Source: Bacteroidota bacterium
GTDB lineage: Bacteria > Bacteroidota > Bacteroidia > Flavobacteriales_C > GCA-002722245
Length of the DNA: 39,594 nt
Direction of reading: 5' to 3'
NCBI GenBank assembly: GCA_026390935.1
Contig: JAPLEZ010000099.1
Span: forward strand, 1-39,594
Of the stretch, positions 18,273 to 25,879 are shown piece after piece; position 1 is the first letter of the stretch; each line of letters opens with the position of its first letter. Below the pieces are notes generated by a model that was given only the letters and a program-made list of their open reading frames with translations, had not been told where the DNA came from and did not search any database. The position numbers were made by a program, and so were the translations under genes.

Positions 18273-20425
18273 GTTTGATAGGCAGGTATTCTATAGTCGC
18301 AATTCTTTTATCGGTTTTCGTTTTATCTACTAAAACGGGATTCGCAAAAGTGGCGCCCAACGAGAAGGTTTTGGTGCTCAACGACAACATGTCGGGAGAG
18401 TTCATTGGCGATTATTTTTACATCGTTAAAGACACTAATTACAAGTGGAATATTAATACTGTAACTGATCCGGCTTTCGATAAAAACTTTGTAAGAAGTG
18501 ATTTGAAGCGCTCCAATTTCGGCAACGAAGAATTAGCGATTTGGAATAAGTTAACAGTGACCAATCAAAGCGATCATGAATGGTTGTTTGATATTGGTGT
18601 TTGGACTTTGGATAGCATTTCCGTTTATTATCCCAATGCCGACGGCTCTTACCGCGTGGTGAACGATGGAAGGGCTTTTCCTTTTGCTGATAAAAAGTAC
18701 AAATCTGATTCCTATCTTTTCGATTTAAACATTCCAAAGGGGGATACCCTTACCATTTATTTCAGGGTGTGTTCTTTCATTATGCAGTACCCAACACAAG
18801 TGTATGTAAAAGAAGGGTACATCAACGAAGCGCACAATAGGGATTTGACTTTAGGCTTGTACATTGGCTTAATCATTTTGGTCATCTTTTATAATTTTTT
18901 CATCTGGTGGTCAACCAAAGATGTTGATTATTTGTACTACACCGTTTACGCAGTTTTTACAGCCTTATTTGTAGGAGAAATTGACGGCTTGGGACATGAG
19001 TTTATTTTCAATGGCATTTTTAGTTTTTTTAGATTGCATGGTCCGCTGTTCGTCGCCATGTCGTCCATATCATCCATAGCGTTTTCTGTAAAATTTTTAG
19101 AAACAAAAAGACGTGCTCGCCGACTTGATAAAGTGTTGCGTTATATTTTTATTCCGGCTTTGATAGTGGTAATCATTATTGATTTGTTGGGTGACAAATT
19201 GCTGGCTTCCTTGCTCAACCAGGGGATTGGTTTCATTGCCATATTTATTTTGATTGCGGCAGCAATTTATTCTTACAGAAGTGGCTTGCTTGCAGCGCGA
19301 TATTTTTTACTGGCAAAAATTTCCTACTTCATTGGCATCATGCTGTTCATTTTAAAAACAGCGGCTGTTCTGCCTTACAACACTTTTTACAATCACGCCA
19401 TTGAAACCGGTTTGTGTTTAGAAATGATTTTGTTTTCGTTTGCCTTGGCTGGAAAACTTAACCAATATGAAAAAGACAAAAACAGGGCGATTGAAAAAAA
19501 TCAAAAATTAATTCGCGAACAAAACACCAAGTTGGAGTTAATGGTGGGGGAGCGCACGCAAGAATTGCAAGCCGAGAAATTGAGATCCGATGAACTGCTC
19601 ATCGACGTGACCGAACAAAAAAAGGAAACCGAAAAACAAAAGTTTATCATTGAAGCAAAGCACAAGGAAATACGAGCCAGTATAAATTATGCCGAGCGAA
19701 TTCAACGAAGTTTATTGGCCACGCATAAAATATTAAGTGAAAATTTGCACGAGTATTTTGTGCTTTTTGAGCCGAAGGATATTGTAAGTGGAGATTTCTA
19801 TTGGGCCAATAAATTAAGCAACAATAATTTTGCCTTAGTTACTGCCGATAGTACCGGTCATGGTGTACCAGGAGCAATTATGAGTATCTTGAATATTTCG
19901 TGTTTGGAGAAAGCAATAGAGGCTGAAAAATTAACGCAACCAGCCGACATTCTCAATCACACCCGAAGAAAAATTATTGAAACGCTTCAAAAGGGCGGTG
20001 TGGTGCACGGAGGAAAAGATGGTATGGATGTTAGTTTGGTTTGCTTCGATTTTGCCAATCGTAAAATGATTTATGCTTCGGCCAACAATCCAATTTGGAT
20101 CATACGCAACAAAACTATTATTGAACTTTCTGTAAATAAAATGCCTGTTGGTAAACACGACAAAGACCACGAGTCGTTTACCCAGCACGAGGTTTCCATA
20201 GAAAAAGGAGATATGATTTACACCTTCACCGATGGAATTCCAGATCAGTTTGGCGGTCCGAAAGGCAAAAAGTTCATGTACAAAAAGCTTAAAGAACTAT
20301 TGCTTTCTATTGCTGATGAATCTTTGGATCATCAAAAGAAAATTATCGCCAATGTGGTGAAGCAGTGGAAGGGCGATTTGGTGCAAACTGACGATATCAC
20401 AGTTGTTGGTGTGCGGATTCAGTAG
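18269..20425 (+). CDS. 7TM sensor with SpoIIE-type serine phosphatase
   Basis: 718 residues from a TTG that overlaps the stop of the GMC-hydrolase gene (TTGA); the frame gives a good signal peptide (YSIVAILLSVFVLSTKTGFA) directly after it. Order of domains: 7TMR-DISM-type extracytoplasmic beta domain (~35-175), seven hydrophobic segments (~190-400), charged coiled coil (~400-475) and SpoIIE/PP2C-like phosphatase (~480-718). The phosphatase motifs are present: SGDFYW, DSTGHGVPGA, GGKDGMDVSLV, FTDGIPDQFGG and TDDITVVGVRI, supplying the metal-binding Asp residues. Such proteins sense an outside ligand and dephosphorylate a Ser/Thr-phosphorylated partner such as an anti-sigma-factor antagonist. 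No such partner is in the window; the tight coupling to the lipid enzyme is what suggests a link. Confidence 0.9.
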   Translation: MSLIGRYSIVAILLSVFVLSTKTGFAKVAPNEKVLVLNDNMSGEFIGDYFYIVKDTNYKWNINTVTDPAFDKNFVRSDLKRSNFGNEELAIWNKLTVTNQSDHEWLFDIGVWTLDSISVYYPNADGSYRVVNDGRAFPFADKKYKSDSYLFDLNIPKGDTLTIYFRVCSFIMQYPTQVYVKEGYINEAHNRDLTLGLYIGLIILVIFYNFFIWWSTKDVDYLYYTVYAVFTALFVGEIDGLGHEFIFNGIFSFFRLHGPLFVAMSSISSIAFSVKFLETKRRARRLDKVLRYIFIPALIVVIIIDLLGDKLLASLLNQGIGFIAIFILIAAAIYSYRSGLLAARYFLLAKISYFIGIMLFILKTAAVLPYNTFYNHAIETGLCLEMILFSFALAGKLNQYEKDKNRAIEKNQKLIREQNTKLELMVGERTQELQAEKLRSDELLIDVTEQKKETEKQKFIIEAKHKEIRASINYAERIQRSLLATHKILSENLHEYFVLFEPKDIVSGDFYWANKLSNNNFALVTADSTGHGVPGAIMSILNISCLEKAIEAEKLTQPADILNHTRRKIIETLQKGGVVHGGKDGMDVSLVCFDFANRKMIYASANNPIWIIRNKTIIELSVNKMPVGKHDKDHESFTQHEVSIEKGDMIYTFTDGIPDQFGGPKGKKFMYKKLKELLLSIADESLDHQKKIIANVVKQWKGDLVQTDDITVVGVRIQ

Positions 20426-20546
20426 AGTGAGAGACTTGCTGCATTCTTAAGGAAGTGGTTTTCTATAAGATAAAAGTCAAAAAAGCATATTTGTTAAGTG
20501 CAATAATTCTCCATTAATCCTATGTTAAATGCAATTATTTGTCTAT

Positions 20547-20582
20547 TTTGTCTTTATAAATGCAGAAATATGCTTAAATTTG
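20547..20582 (+). promoter_or_regulatory. Possible promoter of the Fic gene
   Basis: TAAATTTG at 20575-20582 fits the TAnnTTTG element and a TTTG lies at 20547-20550, but the spacing is 24 bases, slightly long. The hexamer AATGCA occurs twice in the same 187-base gap (about 20529 and 20559), which could be sites for the protein's own antitoxin-like domain. The start codon at 20613 is about 30 bases downstream of the -7 element. Confidence 0.35.
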
Positions 20583-20612
20583 AAAGATGTGTGAAATTAA
20601 GCGCAGAAATTT

Positions 20613-22076
20613 ATGAAATTGGAGTTGCCAGAAATCATATATGGTTCCTCGAATCCAGCAGAATCCAAAAAAATTGGACAATTGCTGAAGGAGGGAAAAA
20701 TAAGAAAAATTTTACCGAAGGCCTATACTTCAAATTTTGATGAAAAGGATGCTGCAATAGTGCGAAAACATTTGTTTATGTTGGTTAACCGACATTATCC
20801 CCATTGTTTGATTAGCCATCGAACAGCCATTGAATATACGCCTTCTCCTGAATCCAATATATATCTTACATCAACTCAAAACAGGGTTGTAAAATGGCCA
20901 GGAGTGACTTTGAAGTTTACTAAGGGAGCTAAAAAAATTGAAAACGACAATCCTTTGTTCAAGGACTTGTGTGTTTCTTCTTTGGAGCGAGCTCTTCTTG
21001 AAAACTTGAGCAGTAGTAGGACAATAGGGGGGGAATCAAGAACAGTAACAGAAGAAGTTATAGAAGAGAAATTGCTGATTTATTTGAATAAGTCGGGAGA
21101 AAAAGGATTGAATGAATTACGGGACAAGACTAAAGCCATAGCTTCTCGTTTGAGAATGAAAAAGGAATTTGAAAAGTTGAATAAAAAGATAAGCGCAATT
21201 TTATCAACCAAACCTTCTCGTTTGCTGAAATCACCTATTGCAATGGCTCAGGCGTTTGGTGAGCCATATGATCCAGAACGGGTAAATTTATTTCATAAGT
21301 TGGCAGGTGTTTTAAGAACGTCGGTATTTGAAACAAGACCGGAGAATGCATCAAATTTGGCTCGGTTTAAAACATTTGCGTTTTTTGAAGGTTATTTTTC
21401 CAATTACATTGAAGGAACCACCTTTGATGTATCTGAAGCTGCGGAGATAATTTTTGAAAATAAAATTATTCGCAATAGGTACGGCGACTCACATGACGTA
21501 AAAGGTACGTATGAGATTTGTTCGGATAAAAAGACCATTAAGCAAACTGCTTCTAATGGAAAAGAATTTATTGAACTACTGCAGTCAAGGCATGCTGTTA
21601 TATTACGGGGTCGACCTGATAAGGAGCCAGGACTTTTTAAGGAAAAACCCAATAGAGCTGGGAATACATGGTTTGTTTCACCTGCTCAGGTAAAAGGAAC
21701 GCTGAAAGCAGGGTTTGATACATTGTCTAGTATTTCTTCACCATTAGGACGAGCTATTTACATGATGTTTTTAGTTAGTGAGGTGCATCCTTTTAATGAC
21801 GGAAATGGAAGAGTGGGAAGGATCATGATGAATTCAGAATTGGTGAATTCAGGAGAACAGAGAATCCTCATTCCTACCGTTTACAGAGAGGATTATGTGG
21901 GGGCATTGCGAAAATTGACTCGGCAGAGAGAACCAGAATCTTTTATTAGAATGCTGGACAGGATTCATAAATACAGTAAATGGTTACAGCCAAATAATTA
22001 TGAATCTATGTTAAGTCAATTGCAAAAATCCAACGCATTTGAAGAACCGGAAAACGAAAAATTAGAATGGGAGTAG
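20613..22076 (+). CDS. Fic-domain AMP-transferase fused to an N-terminal AbiEi-like antitoxin domain
   Basis: 487 residues. Residues 1-~100 read like an AbiEi-type winged-helix antitoxin/regulator (IGQLLKEGKIRKILPKAY, then HCLISHRTAIEY and NIYLTSTQN with a beta-rich end). From ~215 is a Fic region: the core motif HPFNDGNGRVGR starts at His392, matching HPFx(D/E)GNGRxxR, with catalytic His392 and the phosphate-binding NGR. Upstream, SNYIEG (263-268) fits the (S/T)xxxE(G/N) auto-inhibitory helix with Glu267, so the enzyme is expected to be held off by its own N-terminal-side helix. Fic proteins move AMP (or other nucleotide parts) onto target hydroxyls. The gene is monocistronic; no separate antitoxin is seen. 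The identification of the first domain is from pattern only. Confidence 0.88.
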   Translation: MKLELPEIIYGSSNPAESKKIGQLLKEGKIRKILPKAYTSNFDEKDAAIVRKHLFMLVNRHYPHCLISHRTAIEYTPSPESNIYLTSTQNRVVKWPGVTLKFTKGAKKIENDNPLFKDLCVSSLERALLENLSSSRTIGGESRTVTEEVIEEKLLIYLNKSGEKGLNELRDKTKAIASRLRMKKEFEKLNKKISAILSTKPSRLLKSPIAMAQAFGEPYDPERVNLFHKLAGVLRTSVFETRPENASNLARFKTFAFFEGYFSNYIEGTTFDVSEAAEIIFENKIIRNRYGDSHDVKGTYEICSDKKTIKQTASNGKEFIELLQSRHAVILRGRPDKEPGLFKEKPNRAGNTWFVSPAQVKGTLKAGFDTLSSISSPLGRAIYMMFLVSEVHPFNDGNGRVGRIMMNSELVNSGEQRILIPTVYREDYVGALRKLTRQREPESFIRMLDRIHKYSKWLQPNNYESMLSQLQKSNAFEEPENEKLEWE

Positions 22077-22100
22077 GGCAAAAAAATGTGTGTGAAAATA

Positions 22101-22141
22101 GAGAAGCTTTCAGCTTCCTTGTGCTGTTAAGATAAAATCAG
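22101..22141. repeat. Short hairpin repeat, copy 1 (second copy at about 26623)
   Basis: GAAGCTTTCAGCTTC (22103-22117) is a hairpin with 6-bp arms and a 3-base loop. The 40 bases from here to 22140 match 26623-26662 closely (shared CTTTCAGCTTCCTT and AGATAAAATC blocks, with a changed middle). Both copies lie downstream of convergent gene pairs, so they may act as terminators or processing sites, although no T run follows. The rest of the Fic-SRPBCC gap holds nothing else recognisable. Confidence 0.6.
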
Positions 22142-22150
22142 GTACTTAAG

Positions 22151-22609
22151 CTAAGTCTTACTAAAAATGTTCTCTATGCTTTTATACCGATAGTCAAAGA
22201 TGTGTTTTAGTTTTTTCTCAACGATTAACTTAATCATCACATCACCAATTATCCCTAAGGGCAATTGATAATGTACAAGGTCAACCATTTCTACTCCTTT
22301 TGCATGTGGCATGATAAAATGTTCGTGATGCCAAAGCTTATAGGGGCCAACCCTTTGCTCTACTACAAAATATTTTCCTTCTTCAATATGGGTTATCTCA
22401 GTGAGCCACTGCACCGGGATTCCTAATAATGGTTTAACAATATAGTGAATCATTTGTCCCGAATACATCTTTCCTAATTCATCTGAAATAATAGTAAAGC
22501 CAAGTCCTTCAGGGGTAATTGCTTGTAAGTTTTTGGGTGAAGAAATGTAATCCCATAAGGTGCTAACATCGGTGGGGATAATCTGGGTTCTATAAATTTT
22601 ATTTATCAT
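22151..22609 (-). CDS. SRPBCC (START/Bet v 1-like) ligand-binding family protein
   Basis: 152 residues, no signal peptide. The opening IYRTQIIPTDVSTLWDYISSPKNLQAITPEGLGF is the typical start of SRPBCC proteins (polyketide-cyclase/Bet v 1 fold), followed by the beta strands MIHYIVKPLLGIPVQWLTEI and KYFVVEQRVGPYKLWHHEHFI and a long C-terminal helix. The fold makes a hydrophobic cavity for a small ligand; which one is unknown. The gene is divergent from the pterin operon and its start codon is 10 bases from a perfect inverted repeat shared with that operon, which suggests common control. Family members of this type are often found near photolyase and pterin genes (recalled, not checked). Confidence 0.85.
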   Translation of the reverse strand: MINKIYRTQIIPTDVSTLWDYISSPKNLQAITPEGLGFTIISDELGKMYSGQMIHYIVKPLLGIPVQWLTEITHIEEGKYFVVEQRVGPYKLWHHEHFIMPHAKGVEMVDLVHYQLPLGIIGDVMIKLIVEKKLKHIFDYRYKSIENIFSKT

Positions 22610-22618
22610 GTCATTTAG

Positions 22619-22654
22619 TTTTGTTTAACGTTTTGTATTTAAAGTTAAACAAAA
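22619..22654. promoter_or_regulatory. Perfect 11-bp inverted repeat between divergent start codons (operator candidate)
   Basis: TTTTGTTTAAC (22619-22629), 14 bases, then GTTAAACAAAA (22644-22654). It is 9 bases from the SRPBCC start codon and 18 bases from the pterin-enzyme start codon, so a bound regulator would cover both promoters. The plus strand has TTTTG inside the spacer and a near-consensus TATATTTA at 22661-22668. There is no T run after either arm, so it is not a terminator. Confidence 0.7.
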
Positions 22655-22672
22655 ATACAATATATTTACCAC

Positions 22673-23080
22673 ATGAGAACATCAGTATATAGAAAAGAAC
22701 GATTCAATGCAGCGCATCGCTTGCACAATCCATTACTCAGTGATGCGCAAAATCAGGAGATCTTTGGCAAATGTAATAATCCCAATTATCACGGTCACAA
22801 TTACGAAATAGTTGTTAAAGTAACGGGAGATGTTGTTGAACAAACCGGATACGTTATAGATATGAAAATTTTGCATAAAATTTTGCATGAACATATTGTA
22901 GAGAAATTCGATCATTGCAATTTAAATCTCGATACCGAAGAATTTAAAAACGTAAATCCTACCGCAGAAAACATAGCACGTGTGTGTTACGAAATTATTC
23001 GTCCAAAAATAGATGCATCCTTAGACCTTAAAATTTACATATATGAAACAGAAAGAAATTATGTTGAATTCCCTGCTTGA
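22673..23080 (+). CDS. 6-pyruvoyl-/6-carboxy-tetrahydropterin synthase family enzyme
   Basis: 135 residues, the normal length for the family. Zinc-binding His15 (NAAHRL), His40 and His42 (NYHGHNY) and the catalytic Cys34 (FGKCNNPN) are present, together with the Asp80-His81 pair in KFDHCNLNLD. The FGKCNNPNxHGHNY stretch is much closer to animal 6-pyruvoyl-tetrahydropterin synthase than to Escherichia coli QueD, where the corresponding segment is CGRLHGHS. The product acts on dihydroneopterin triphosphate, made by the GTP cyclohydrolase I encoded by the next gene. The outcome could be a biopterin-type cofactor or the queuosine precursor; the closeness to the animal enzyme favours the first (inference). 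It overlaps the next gene by 38 bases. Confidence 0.85.
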   Translation: MRTSVYRKERFNAAHRLHNPLLSDAQNQEIFGKCNNPNYHGHNYEIVVKVTGDVVEQTGYVIDMKILHKILHEHIVEKFDHCNLNLDTEEFKNVNPTAENIARVCYEIIRPKIDASLDLKIYIYETERNYVEFPA

Positions 23081-23747
23081 GGAAACTTATATCAAGTTTA
23101 GCGATGATGAAATAGGCGATGAACATTTCAGCACAGGAATTGAAACGCCTTTGCGTCATGATGCCTTTGCTTTAAGTGATGATGAAAAAATAAAAAAGAT
23201 CGAGCATCATTTTGAGCAAATTATGCAAACAATGGGCTTGGATTTAAATGACGACAGTTTAAAGGGAACCCCGCACCGAGTGGCAAAAATGTACATTGAT
23301 GAAATTTTTAGCGGATTGAATCCTAAGAACAAACCAAAGGTGGCGCTATTCGACAATAAGTATCACTACAATCAAATGTTGGTAGAAAAAAACATTACGT
23401 TTTTTAGCAATTGTGAGCATCATTTTGTGCCCATCATTGGCAAGGCGCATGTAGCCTATATTTCATCTGGAAAAGTGATTGGCTTGTCGAAGCTGAACCG
23501 CATAGTAAATTACTTCGCTAAACGTCCGCAAGTGCAAGAAAGATTAACAGTTCAAATTGGCAGAGAATTGCAAGAAGTACTGGGTACTCAAGATGTGGCG
23601 GTGCTCATTGACGCGCAGCATTTGTGTGTTTCATCAAGAGGAATTAAAGATCGATCATCTTCCACAGTAAGCTCTTTTTACAGCGGTAAATTTGAAGAAG
23701 TAGCAACACGTGAAGAGTTTTTAAAATATATTCAATTGAACGACTAA
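23043..23747 (+). CDS. folE: GTP cyclohydrolase I
   Basis: 234 residues from ATG 23043; ATG 23061 is an alternative that would shorten the overlap with the upstream gene. Zinc ligands Cys124 and His127 (NCEHHF) and the later Cys in HLCVSSRGI are present, as are the signature blocks VIGLSKLNRIVNYFAKRPQVQERLT and DVAVLIDAQHLC, all as in FolE. The reaction converts GTP to 7,8-dihydroneopterin triphosphate and formate. The first ~55 residues are extra relative to the shorter bacterial enzymes. It overlaps the pterin synthase gene before it and the DUF2452 gene after it (TAATG), so it is translationally coupled. Being in a pterin unit and not near folate genes, it may be a dedicated copy. Confidence 0.96.
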   Translation: MKQKEIMLNSLLEETYIKFSDDEIGDEHFSTGIETPLRHDAFALSDDEKIKKIEHHFEQIMQTMGLDLNDDSLKGTPHRVAKMYIDEIFSGLNPKNKPKVALFDNKYHYNQMLVEKNITFFSNCEHHFVPIIGKAHVAYISSGKVIGLSKLNRIVNYFAKRPQVQERLTVQIGRELQEVLGTQDVAVLIDAQHLCVSSRGIKDRSSSTVSSFYSGKFEEVATREEFLKYIQLND

Positions 23748-24196
23748 TGGTGAATCCTATCGACAAAGATAAAACTACTGAAGTGCCATCACTGCTTCCT
23801 TATCCTCATCATATTGGGAGTATTGTGGTGCGTCCCGAAGATCAAGGCAAAATAAAAGGAAGGGCGTATTCGGCCATGATAGAACAAACTTCCCGACAGT
23901 TGATGCAAATACAAAAACAAGCCGAATTATTGGCAGCACAGGCCAATGAAATTAAAAGAAGGGTAGAGGTGAGCGAAAAAATATATCAAGCAAAAATGTC
24001 CTTCGAGCCCTTTATCGGCCATACCTATCATCTCTACCAAAGAGGCGATGAATATGTTTTAATGATGATAGGCCCCGATGAATGGGGAAGGTCAAAGAAA
24101 AATAATTTGGAATTTATATCCTCCGCAACATTGTTAAGCGATCACACTTGGGAGACCGAAAATTTATTTGATTTTTCTCAAGTTGTGAAATTGTAG
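23747..24196 (+). CDS. DUF2452 protein
   Basis: 149 residues. The start ATG shares a base with the folE stop. Features seen: HIGSIVVRPEDQGKIKGRAYSAM near the N terminus, then a long helix (MIEQTSRQLMQIQKQAELLAAQANEIKRRVE) likely to be a coiled coil, then FEPFIGHTYHLYQRGDEYVLMMIGPDEWG. The whole matches my memory of the DUF2452 family, common in this phylum and of unknown function. No signal peptide or membrane segment. Its place at the end of the pterin unit suggests co-expression, but a link to pterins is not shown by the sequence. Confidence 0.8.
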   Translation: MVNPIDKDKTTEVPSLLPYPHHIGSIVVRPEDQGKIKGRAYSAMIEQTSRQLMQIQKQAELLAAQANEIKRRVEVSEKIYQAKMSFEPFIGHTYHLYQRGDEYVLMMIGPDEWGRSKKNNLEFISSATLLSDHTWETENLFDFSQVVKL

Positions 24197-24264
24197 GTAT
24201 TCATCTTTTGACGTCCAATACGTCCTTGCGAGAATTTTGTACTCAAAATTGAAGCGATCTCTCC

Positions 24265-24466
24265 GCCTCTCCAAGTTTAGCTCAGCGAACTTGGAGATTT
24301 CGCGCATGCACATAGAAGCTTTCAGCTTCTTTTCTCGAAGAGAAACATATTGAAATCCGAAGCTGCGCTTCTCCTCTAATATTAAATTTGCAAAAAAAAG
24401 GAAGTTGAAAACTTCCAAGTAAAGCCGTAGTTTCGCAAAGTTCCGCTATCGATTTGCTTCGAGGCG
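24265..24466. repeat. ~200-bp structured MITE-like repeat, copy A
   Basis: Aligns over its full length with 25880-26083 at roughly 90% by eye. It holds a chain of hairpins: CTCCAAGTT/AACTTGGAG (24269-24297), GAAGCTTTCAGCTTC, TTCTCGAAGAGAA, and GGAAGTTGAAAACTTCC. The outer parts (TTTAGCTCAGCGAACTT at the left, AAAGTTCCGCTATCGATTTG at the right) are imperfect inverted copies of each other. No reading frame of note and no obvious target-site duplication. A small hairpin AATTTTG-TACT-CAAAATT (24233-24250) lies just to the left and may end the DUF2452 transcript. Confidence 0.8.
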
Positions 24467-24491
24467 AAGTGCAAATGTAACAGATGACTTT

Positions 24492-25136
24492 ATGATTAGA
24501 CACGTTAGTATATTAATATTCGGTGTGACACTTGGTCTGTTTGCTTGCAATTCGTCAGCCGACAAACAAGAAAGAAATATTGAACAATCTATAGTGATTG
24601 ATAGTGTTCAGTTGATAGAGAGCAAATCGATCAAAGCCGCTACTGAACAAGAGCAAAGTAACAATTGTGTTCGTGGATAAGCAGAACCAATAATCAAAAG
24701 GACGGTATTCCCAAAGACCAAGTTCATATTGAATTCTGACAGTTTAACTGCAACTGAAACTATCGACTTTGATAATGGGGACAAATTGATAATTAAAAAT
24801 TTGGGATGTGAATATTACATACTTACGTTTCGCTTTGAGACTTCACGTTTTCAAGATGACACAAATAATATTCAATATTGGTACAAGAAAACAGTTTTGT
24901 TAGTAAGTGAACTTTACAAAGGACTTGACGCACCAATCGACATAAAAAAAGGTGTCGACAAATTAATAACTCATATTGACGAAGATATGCTCAATAATTA
25001 CGCAAATTTAAAATTCGGACAAGAAATCGATTATGGCGGTGACGAAATTAGGGACTTCTTAACCATTGATAAAGTTGAAAAATTGACTGATAAAAAATTT
25101 GCAATAACTATTTCGTTTTCGACCGGAGCTTTGTGA
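24492..25136 (+). pseudogene. Lipoprotein gene of unknown function interrupted by an in-frame TAA
   Basis: Reading from ATG 24492, a lipoprotein signal (ILIFGVTLGLFAC, lipobox Cys19) is followed at 24678-24680 by TAA. The same frame then stays open to 25136: AEPIIKRTVFPKTKFILNSDSLTATETIDFDNGDKLIIKNLGCEYYILTFRFE and onwards, which reads as a normal folded domain with no start codon better than TTG 24729. Two separate genes in the same frame are much less likely than one 214-codon gene with a nonsense codon. The domain (YWYKK, ELYKGLDAPIDIKKG, KKFAITISFSTGAL) is not one I can name; similar exported proteins occur in this phylum. The gene is flanked by repeat sequence on both sides. Confidence 0.75.
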
Positions 25137-25137
25137 T

Positions 25138-25180
25138 CAGCTTAGCTCAGCGCACTCTCAGGGCGGAGATTTTATTTAAA
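25138..25180. repeat. Fragment resembling the left end of the ~200-bp repeat
   Basis: TTAGCTCAGCG is identical to the left part of copies A and B and is followed at about the right distance by GGAGATTT. It lies right after the stop of the interrupted lipoprotein gene. The match is short, so it may be a decayed third copy or chance. Confidence 0.35.
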
Positions 25181-25190
25181 GTGTAATATC

Positions 25191-25841
25191 ATGAAGACAG
25201 CAGTAACTATATTATTTTTGACTTTCAGCTCATGTTTTTTGTTTGGACAAAAGTATTCTGTGACAATTGACTCGTTGACTAAGACCAACATTGAAAAGCT
25301 ACCGAAGAGCAAACGATTTAAGTTTGACAGCATCTTAAATAAGCGCCTTACAATTGACTTTTTTAGTAGACTTGACACCACAGTCTTTGACTACGCTTTT
25401 ATTGAAGAACGTTTTTGCTATTCTGACACTTCAGGACAAGTGATTGAGAGATATTTTACAGCCATTGACACTATTCCAAAGTATGTTTACATTGATGGAG
25501 TATTTTCGGATCCTAGCAAAATATATGACGGATTCTTAATTTGGTATTCAAAAAATATAACCTGCAATTACACTTTATTTCCACTTATTGGTGCCTATTC
25601 AAAACTCAAACCGACGCAAGAAATTTCTTATGCAAAAAGACAAATATGGTCACACGGTTGTGTTGTTGATGAAAATAGCAAGTCTAATTTTAAGAAAAGA
25701 AGAACAAAAGAATTAAAGTCAACTTACCAGATTATGACTATGATTGATAAGGCAAATAGAAGAATTGTCGTGTCAATTCAATTCCCACCAACAAGACCAA
25801 AATTTGAAACATATAGCTACAACGGAGTTTGGGATTGGTAG
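25191..25841 (+). CDS. Exported protein of unknown function
   Basis: 216 residues. A clear signal peptide (AVTILFLTFSSCFLFGQ) is followed by a mature part beginning KYSVTIDSLTK. The body has TIDFFSRLDTTVFDYAFIEERF, IDTIPKYVYIDGVF and ends SIQFPPTRPKFETYSYNGVWDW. I do not recognise a family; there is no membrane segment after the signal and only scattered Cys. It lies between two repeat copies in the same direction as its neighbours, with its own start and an intact frame, so it is likely to be a real gene. The same island holds the interrupted lipoprotein gene. Confidence 0.65.
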   Translation: MKTAVTILFLTFSSCFLFGQKYSVTIDSLTKTNIEKLPKSKRFKFDSILNKRLTIDFFSRLDTTVFDYAFIEERFCYSDTSGQVIERYFTAIDTIPKYVYIDGVFSDPSKIYDGFLIWYSKNITCNYTLFPLIGAYSKLKPTQEISYAKRQIWSHGCVVDENSKSNFKKRRTKELKSTYQIMTMIDKANRRIVVSIQFPPTRPKFETYSYNGVWDW

Positions 25842-25879
25842 TCCACAATATGGGGACAGCAAGCAACTGCTAATTCCTT

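Noticed and set aside
20522-20740. 72-codon plus-strand frame upstream of and overlapping the Fic gene
   Set aside because: It overlaps the Fic N terminus in another frame, has no recognisable content, and occupies the Fic promoter region.
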